Source: Thermatribacter sp048814795
GTDB lineage: Bacteria; Atribacterota; Atribacteria; Atribacterales; Thermatribacteraceae
Direction: 5' to 3'
Assembly: GCA_048814795.1 (NCBI GenBank)
Contig: CP184673.1
Span: 1,240,001 to 1,304,000, forward strand
DNA length: 64,000 nucleotides
The position numbers and the translations under genes were made by a program. Shown here piece by piece: positions 60,180 through 64,000 of this stretch; position 1 is the first letter of the stretch; every line of letters begins with the position of its first letter. The notes beneath the pieces were generated by a model. The model was not told the origin of the DNA, did not search any database, and saw only the letters and a program-made list of their open reading frames with translations.

Positions 60180-61083
60180 AATGTTTGAGCAAAAACTCCT
60201 TCATGTCACCAGGAAGATCTACATAAAAAGTCAGTTCCTGGTTCCGAGTGGGATGTTTTAAGCTTATAGAGAAAGCGTGGAGGGCCTGCCTCGGCATTTG
60301 CTGAGTGCTCTGAAAAGTGCCATACCTTTTATCTCCTACGATGGGATGTCCAACAAAGCTCAGATGAACACGTATTTGATGAGTACGACCAGTTTGGGGA
60401 TTGACCAGAAGTAGCGAGTAGTTCTCTCTGACAAGGTAGGGTTTAATAAGAGTTTGGGCTTCCTTGCCTTTTTGGAAATTTACTTCCATCAGGCAGGGAT
60501 TTCTTTTGTTTCTGGAAATAGGTAAAGTTAACTCATTGGGTTTCTCTTTCCATTTTCCTTCAACAATGGCAAGATAAACCTTTTTCACTCTTCGTTTTCT
60601 AAATTCTTCGATTAATTTGAGATAGGCTACGTCGGATTTGGCTATAATCATTATTCCGGAAGTTTCTTTATCGAGACGATGTACAATGCCGGGACGCAAG
60701 GGAGCTCCATACCGAGCTAAGCTTATACCATGGTAAAGCAATGCATTGATCAGAGTATTTTTTTCTAAAACGTTTACCGGGTGAGTGGCTATTCCTGCCG
60801 GTTTGTTAATAACCAGTATATCCTCATCCTGGTAGACTATTTCCAAAGGAAGAGGAAGTGGTTCGAGTTCTAAAAACTGTTTTCCTTCCCAGATAATTTC
60901 TATTATGTCTCCAGAGTTTACCTTTTTGCTGGCTTTGGTGACAGTTGAGTGGTTTATTTTAACGTTACCACTTTTGATGAGCTTGACGAGTAAAGAGCGG
61001 GATGCTTCAGGGAAGTTTTTTGCTAACCAGGCGTCCAGGCGAGAGCCTGGTTCGTCATAAACCAGAATTTTCTGTTTTTTCAT
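60118..61083 (-). CDS. RluD-type 23S rRNA pseudouridine synthase
   Basis: An N-terminal S4 domain (RLDAWLAKNFPEASRSLLVKLI) is followed by the synthase core with the catalytic Asp in HRLDKETSGIMI, and NPQTGRTHQIRVHL. The 321 residues fit the RluA/C/D family; YlyB-type by synteny with lspA. The exact modified uridines cannot be told. The start overlaps lspA by 29 bases. Confidence 0.93.
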   Translation of the reverse strand: MKKQKILVYDEPGSRLDAWLAKNFPEASRSLLVKLIKSGNVKINHSTVTKASKKVNSGDIIEIIWEGKQFLELEPLPLPLEIVYQDEDILVINKPAGIATHPVNVLEKNTLINALLYHGISLARYGAPLRPGIVHRLDKETSGIMIIAKSDVAYLKLIEEFRKRRVKKVYLAIVEGKWKEKPNELTLPISRNKRNPCLMEVNFQKGKEAQTLIKPYLVRENYSLLLVNPQTGRTHQIRVHLSFVGHPIVGDKRYGTFQSTQQMPRQALHAFSISLKHPTRNQELTFYVDLPGDMKEFLLKHFNKLPTPEEILVAQKVFFHS

Positions 61084-61537
61084 TTTTTCCTTTGTAAAGG
61101 AATCCTGAAAAGATAAGCCCCATTCCCAAAACTATTAAAACATCAGCCAGGTTAAAAGTTGCCCAGAAAGGTGTATAAAAAAAATCGATTACATATCCCA
61201 AGCGCAGTCTATCGATGAGATTTCCCCAGGCACCCGATATATAGAAGCTTGCGCCCCAGATAAAAAGACCCTGGTTTTTAAGGTTTCCCGCTTTATTTAG
61301 TGCAAAAAACAGTAAAAACACTACAGTTATAGCAACAGTGATGACAAAAAGCTGGGTCGTGTTTAAAACTTTTATTCCAAAAGCACTGCCCGGGTTGTAC
61401 CTTAATCTTAACTCAAAAAAGTCCTTTATCAGGGGGTAAGGGAGTTTAACTAAATTTTGTATGTACCATTTTGATGCCTGGTCAATGGCAATTCCCAGGG
61501 CAACGATTGTAGTGATAACCGGCCACTTTCGGTTCAT
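61055..61537 (-). CDS. lspA: Lipoprotein signal peptidase II
   Basis: It cleaves prolipoproteins in the membrane. Four hydrophobic segments are present. The catalytic Asp pair lies in GNLIDRLRLGYVIDFF and FNLADVLIVLG, and YNPGSAFGI is the family NxGxxFG motif. The 160 residues are typical. Its presence implies lipoproteins in this organism. Confidence 0.95.
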   Translation of the reverse strand: MNRKWPVITTIVALGIAIDQASKWYIQNLVKLPYPLIKDFFELRLRYNPGSAFGIKVLNTTQLFVITVAITVVFLLFFALNKAGNLKNQGLFIWGASFYISGAWGNLIDRLRLGYVIDFFYTPFWATFNLADVLIVLGMGLIFSGFLYKGKNEKTENSGL

Positions 61538-61539
61538 TT

Positions 61540-62094
61540 TTATTGTTTTTCCTGAAAGTCCTCGAGGGAGAAACGGACGACTTCCCCGGCAGGATCTGGT
61601 GAGGTATTAGAATCCAGGTGTAAGGGTGTTTCTGATAGTTCCCTTTCGTGTTGATTTAAACTCTCCAGAAAGGTTTGCAACAAGGCTTTGAAACGCAATT
61701 GGAACTGTCGGTATTGTTCCAGTAGTTTTTGGTGTTCGAGTTCTAATTTGTTTTTCTTCCTTTCTGCTTCATTGAGGAGGTTCTGAGCTTTCAGGCGGGC
61801 TTCAGCTATTATCATTTGGGCTTCTTTTTGGAGCAAATCTTTTTCTACTTTAACTTGTTTTTTTAGCTCTTCCTGCGTGGTTTTTAGCTTCTGGATTTCT
61901 GTTTCTTGCTGATTGAGTTTTTGTTTTAAAAATTCGTTTTCTTGGGCCAGTTTAGCTTGCTGATTTAGCAACTCTTGAAAGTAACTGGCTATTTCTTCAA
62001 GGAATTCGTCTACCTCTTCTTTGTTGTAACCTCGAAAGGCAGTTCCGAATTCTATCTGTAAAAAATCTTCAGGCTTCAAAGACATTTGGTTCAC
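61540..62094 (-). CDS. divIVA: DivIVA-domain protein
   Basis: A 184-residue coiled-coil protein that in Firmicutes marks curved membrane at poles and septa. The N-terminal DivIVA motif is LKPEDFLQIEFGTAFRGYNK followed by EEVDEFLEEIASYF. A long Q/E/K-rich coiled coil covers about 35-150. It overlaps proC by 4 bases and precedes lspA, as in Bacillus and relatives (yggS ... divIVA ... lspA-rluD). Confidence 0.92.
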   Translation of the reverse strand: MNQMSLKPEDFLQIEFGTAFRGYNKEEVDEFLEEIASYFQELLNQQAKLAQENEFLKQKLNQQETEIQKLKTTQEELKKQVKVEKDLLQKEAQMIIAEARLKAQNLLNEAERKKNKLELEHQKLLEQYRQFQLRFKALLQTFLESLNQHERELSETPLHLDSNTSPDPAGEVVRFSLEDFQEKQ

Positions 62095-62903
62095 TCCTCA
62101 GGGGTTAAGCTCTTGGCTCGGTTAAACGACGCTTCAAGAGCTTTCATAACTGTGCTTTTAAGCTTACCTTCTTCAAGAACTTGCAATCCAAAAATAGTTG
62201 TACCTGCTGGAGAAGCAACTTGATTTCGAAATTCTCCAGGATGGAGGGCTTTCTTTTTCAAAAGCAATGCCGAGCCCAGTACGGTTTGAATGGCCACTTT
62301 GAGGCTCTTCTCCCACGGTATTCCCAACTTCACTCCTCCGTCCATCATTGCTTCTATAAAAAGGGCCACAAAAGCGGGGGCACTTCCACTCAAAGCAGTA
62401 AGTAAGTCGATTTCAGCCTCCTGGGTTTCAAAAACCCACCCCAGTGATGCCAAGAGAAACAACAGATCCTCTTTGGATTCTTGAGGAATGTTTTCTGAAA
62501 ATACTACTGGTACAACTGCTTCTCCAACCTCAGCACAGAGGTTGGGCATTATACGCACATATCCCCTGGCTCCCGGTAGTACTTCGTTAATTTTGTTTAT
62601 GCTGGTTCCTGCAAGAAGAGAAATTATGACGCTGTTAGCTGGATTTTTGAGTATTGGCACAACTGAAGGTAAATCCTTAGGCTTGACAACCAGGAATATA
62701 AAACGGTATTGATTTCCATCAAGCGGTGGCTTTGGGGTTTTCAGACCAAAACGTTGAGCCAGTGCTTCTGCTCTGGAGGATACTTTGTCGTAAAGATGAA
62801 ACTCCATTTTTTTATGCCATCCATCACTGCACAATCCTTCTACTAAAGCGTTACTCATATTTCCACAGCCTATGAAAAGGATTTTTTGAACGGGCTGGTT
62901 CAT
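62091..62903 (-). CDS. proC: Pyrroline-5-carboxylate reductase
   Basis: The last step of proline synthesis. The Rossmann loop ILFIGCGNMSNALVEGL, the LVVKPKDLPSV segment and the C-terminal signature LSGSAPAFVALFIEAMMDGG are present. The 270 residues are typical. It overlaps yggS and divIVA by 4 bases each. Confidence 0.95.
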   Translation of the reverse strand: MNQPVQKILFIGCGNMSNALVEGLCSDGWHKKMEFHLYDKVSSRAEALAQRFGLKTPKPPLDGNQYRFIFLVVKPKDLPSVVPILKNPANSVIISLLAGTSINKINEVLPGARGYVRIMPNLCAEVGEAVVPVVFSENIPQESKEDLLFLLASLGWVFETQEAEIDLLTALSGSAPAFVALFIEAMMDGGVKLGIPWEKSLKVAIQTVLGSALLLKKKALHPGEFRNQVASPAGTTIFGLQVLEEGKLKSTVMKALEASFNRAKSLTPEE

Positions 62904-63616
62904 CTGGAAATACTCCTTTCCCCGAAAATTGCTCTACCCAAACGTACCATTGTTGCACCTTCTTCTATAGCAATTTCAAAATCCTCACTCATACCCATTG
63001 AAAGCTCGCGTAAATAAGCACCAGGTATTTTGAGTGCATTTATAGCTTCTTTCAGCTCCCAAAGCCTGCGGAAGACCCGACGCGTTTCTTGCTCGTTTAC
63101 CGGATAAGGGCCTATAGTCATCAATCCCTGGATGTCCAGTTCTGGATACTTGGTTGTTTCTTCTATAAGAGGGGCCAGGTCTTCTTCACTAACTCCACCT
63201 TGGGTTTCCTTGCCAGTTAAATTTACCTGAACCAGAACCGGTAAACTTTTTTTGACGTTCATTTGGAGAGCCTGAGCATGTATTGTTTGTGCCAATTTTA
63301 TTCTATCAAGAGAATGAAGATAATGGAAGTGCAATAACATCTGCTTAACTTTGTTGGTTTGGAGTTGTCCCACAAAGTGCAATTCGATTTTTTGTAGAGG
63401 TAAAAAGGGTATTTTTTGAAGTGCTTCCTGAATCCTGTTTTCTCCTATTCTCGATATACCACATTCGATTGCTTCTTTTATCTTTTCTGGGCCTTGGCCC
63501 TTAGTAATTGCTATGATTTTTATCTCTTTTTCGTTTCTACCTGTTTTATGGCAAATTTTTGAGATTTTTTCAAAAATTTTTTCCAGGTTTTCTCTTATTG
63601 ATGAGGGTGCATTCAA
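62900..63616 (-). CDS. YggS family PLP homeostasis protein
   Basis: A single-domain PLP-binding barrel (YggS/PLPBP), 238 residues, with the PLP lysine in IIAITKGQGPEKI, ISRIGENRIQEA, HFVGQLQTNKVKQML and the end LSMGMSEDFEIAIEEGATMVR (in parts). It buffers PLP and has no known catalytic reaction. It overlaps the radical SAM gene by 4 bases. Confidence 0.94.
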   Translation of the reverse strand: MNAPSSIRENLEKIFEKISKICHKTGRNEKEIKIIAITKGQGPEKIKEAIECGISRIGENRIQEALQKIPFLPLQKIELHFVGQLQTNKVKQMLLHFHYLHSLDRIKLAQTIHAQALQMNVKKSLPVLVQVNLTGKETQGGVSEEDLAPLIEETTKYPELDIQGLMTIGPYPVNEQETRRVFRRLWELKEAINALKIPGAYLRELSMGMSEDFEIAIEEGATMVRLGRAIFGERSISR

Positions 63617-64000
63617 GCTGACTCACCTCCGTTCCCGCAGGGTACAGTAATTGATGTTTTGGGTGTAGATTGCCAGGAAGAGAAACTGACTGTTTGCCAG
63701 GGCTTGAGTCCTTCTTTCCAGGGGTTACGTGTCCACTCTTTAATATCTCTCTGTAGCTCTTTAAGCAGGTCGCGCCAGTGACCCAAGGACAGAGGATGAC
63801 CATAGTTGAGTAACTCAGGTAGCTTTTCAGCAAGTTTTCGATCTCCTCTGGAGAGAATGAGCTGCACAAAGGAAAGCCTGGGGCTCTCTCCGGCGAAGTT
63901 TATTTTTAATTTTTGCAACCCCCTTTTAAAGGTTTCTCCTTCTCTTAACCATTTTTCAAGACTCGAAGTTTCCAGGTTTTCAAAAGGAGTATGGGGTTTA
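63613..64000 (-). CDS. C-terminal end of a B12-binding-domain radical SAM protein (TIGR03960-like)
   Basis: The frame is open to the window edge and encodes the last 128 residues. The segment starts KPHTPFEN, matching the KPHTPFQW motif that follows the radical SAM core in this family. It continues with SPRLSFVQLILSRGDRKLAE (typical ...LARGDRRL) and ends near LKPWQTV, parallel to the family's LPWDHI. The B12-binding and radical SAM domains lie outside the window. The family's reaction is unknown. It overlaps yggS by 4 bases. No start is visible. Confidence 0.7.
   Translation of the reverse strand, partial: KPHTPFENLETSSLEKWLREGETFKRGLQKLKINFAGESPRLSFVQLILSRGDRKLAEKLPELLNYGHPLSLGHWRDLLKELQRDIKEWTRNPWKEGLKPWQTVSFSSWQSTPKTSITVPCGNGGESA

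Noticed and set aside
1..64000. CRISPR arrays, insertion sequences, prophage, toxin-antitoxin or defence islands
   Set aside because: I saw no regularly spaced repeats, transposase or integrase motifs, or known defence-gene signatures; all clear open frames fit housekeeping or sugar-use genes.

Overview
The window is a dense bacterial chromosome segment of about 40-45% GC by eye. Nearly all genes lie on the minus strand in long, tightly overlapping operons. Most are housekeeping genes, and their order closely follows the one familiar from Bacillus and Clostridia: acpS-nnr-alr-tsaE-tsaB-rimI-tsaD; plsX-fabK-fabD-fabG-acpP-rnc-smc-ftsY-ffh-rpsP-khpA-rimM-trmD-rplS-lepB-rnhB; yicC-gmk-rpoZ-coaBC-priA-def-fmt-rsmB-rpe; and an inverted rpmB next to rpe. 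Several expected Firmicute members are absent from their usual slots (fabH, fabF, rlmN, prpC, a kinase-bearing prkC, rsgA, remA, full-length cdaR). With FabK, a PPi-type phosphofructokinase and a carbohydrate ABC importer, this suggests an anaerobic, sugar-fermenting, deep-branching bacterium with Firmicute-like gene order. Atribacterota (OP9/JS1) is my best guess; this is inference and I saw no 16S gene.

Layout. 1-78: start of groEL with its own promoter. 189-7975: t6A synthesis genes (tsaD, tsaB, tsaE), rimI, alr, nnr, acpS and an EF-G paralogue. 8086-11060: c-di-AMP cyclase cdaA with a short membrane ORF behind it, argF, and an ornithine-racemase-like enzyme. 11114-12466: rplM-rpsI and the divergent rpsT. 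12469-15700: holA and comEC. 15744-18427: PPi-PFK and a HAD-Nudix fusion. 18533-25037: an accessory sugar island bounded by tRNA-Leu(GAG) and tRNA-Pro(GGG), holding a fucose-isomerase-like enzyme on the plus strand and, convergent with it, an SDR dehydrogenase plus a three-gene ABC importer and a tiny membrane protein. 25076-32705: dprA, comM, yraN, rnhB, lepB, rplS, trmD, rimM, khpA, rpsP, ffh. 32823-48000: ftsY, smc, rnc, fatty-acid genes, plsX, rpmF, yceD, ackA, pta, coaD, rsmD, recG. 48124-58386: rpmB (plus), rpe, a PASTA protein, rsmB, a zinc metallopeptidase, fmt, def, priA, coaBC, rpoZ, gmk, yicC. 58452-60179: rqcH (plus). 60118-64000: rluD, lspA, divIVA, proC, yggS and the end of a radical SAM protein.

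Sigma-70-type promoters are easy to see (TTGACA/TATAAT-like with 16-18 bp spacers) before groEL, rplM, rpsT, pfk, both tRNAs, ffh, rpmB, yicC and rqcH. Shine-Dalgarno sites are usually strong and non-ATG starts are common.

The most unusual points are proteins that kept their genomic slot but lost key parts: a PriA without Walker A or DEEH motifs, an SMC with a much reduced hinge, a PASTA protein without its kinase at the prkC position, a CdaR-like remnant behind cdaA, and a HAD domain without its nucleophile. Also notable are a sugar operon that appears to be read from a tRNA-Pro promoter, and divergent yicC/rqcH promoters whose -10 boxes overlap. I saw no CRISPR array, IS element or prophage.
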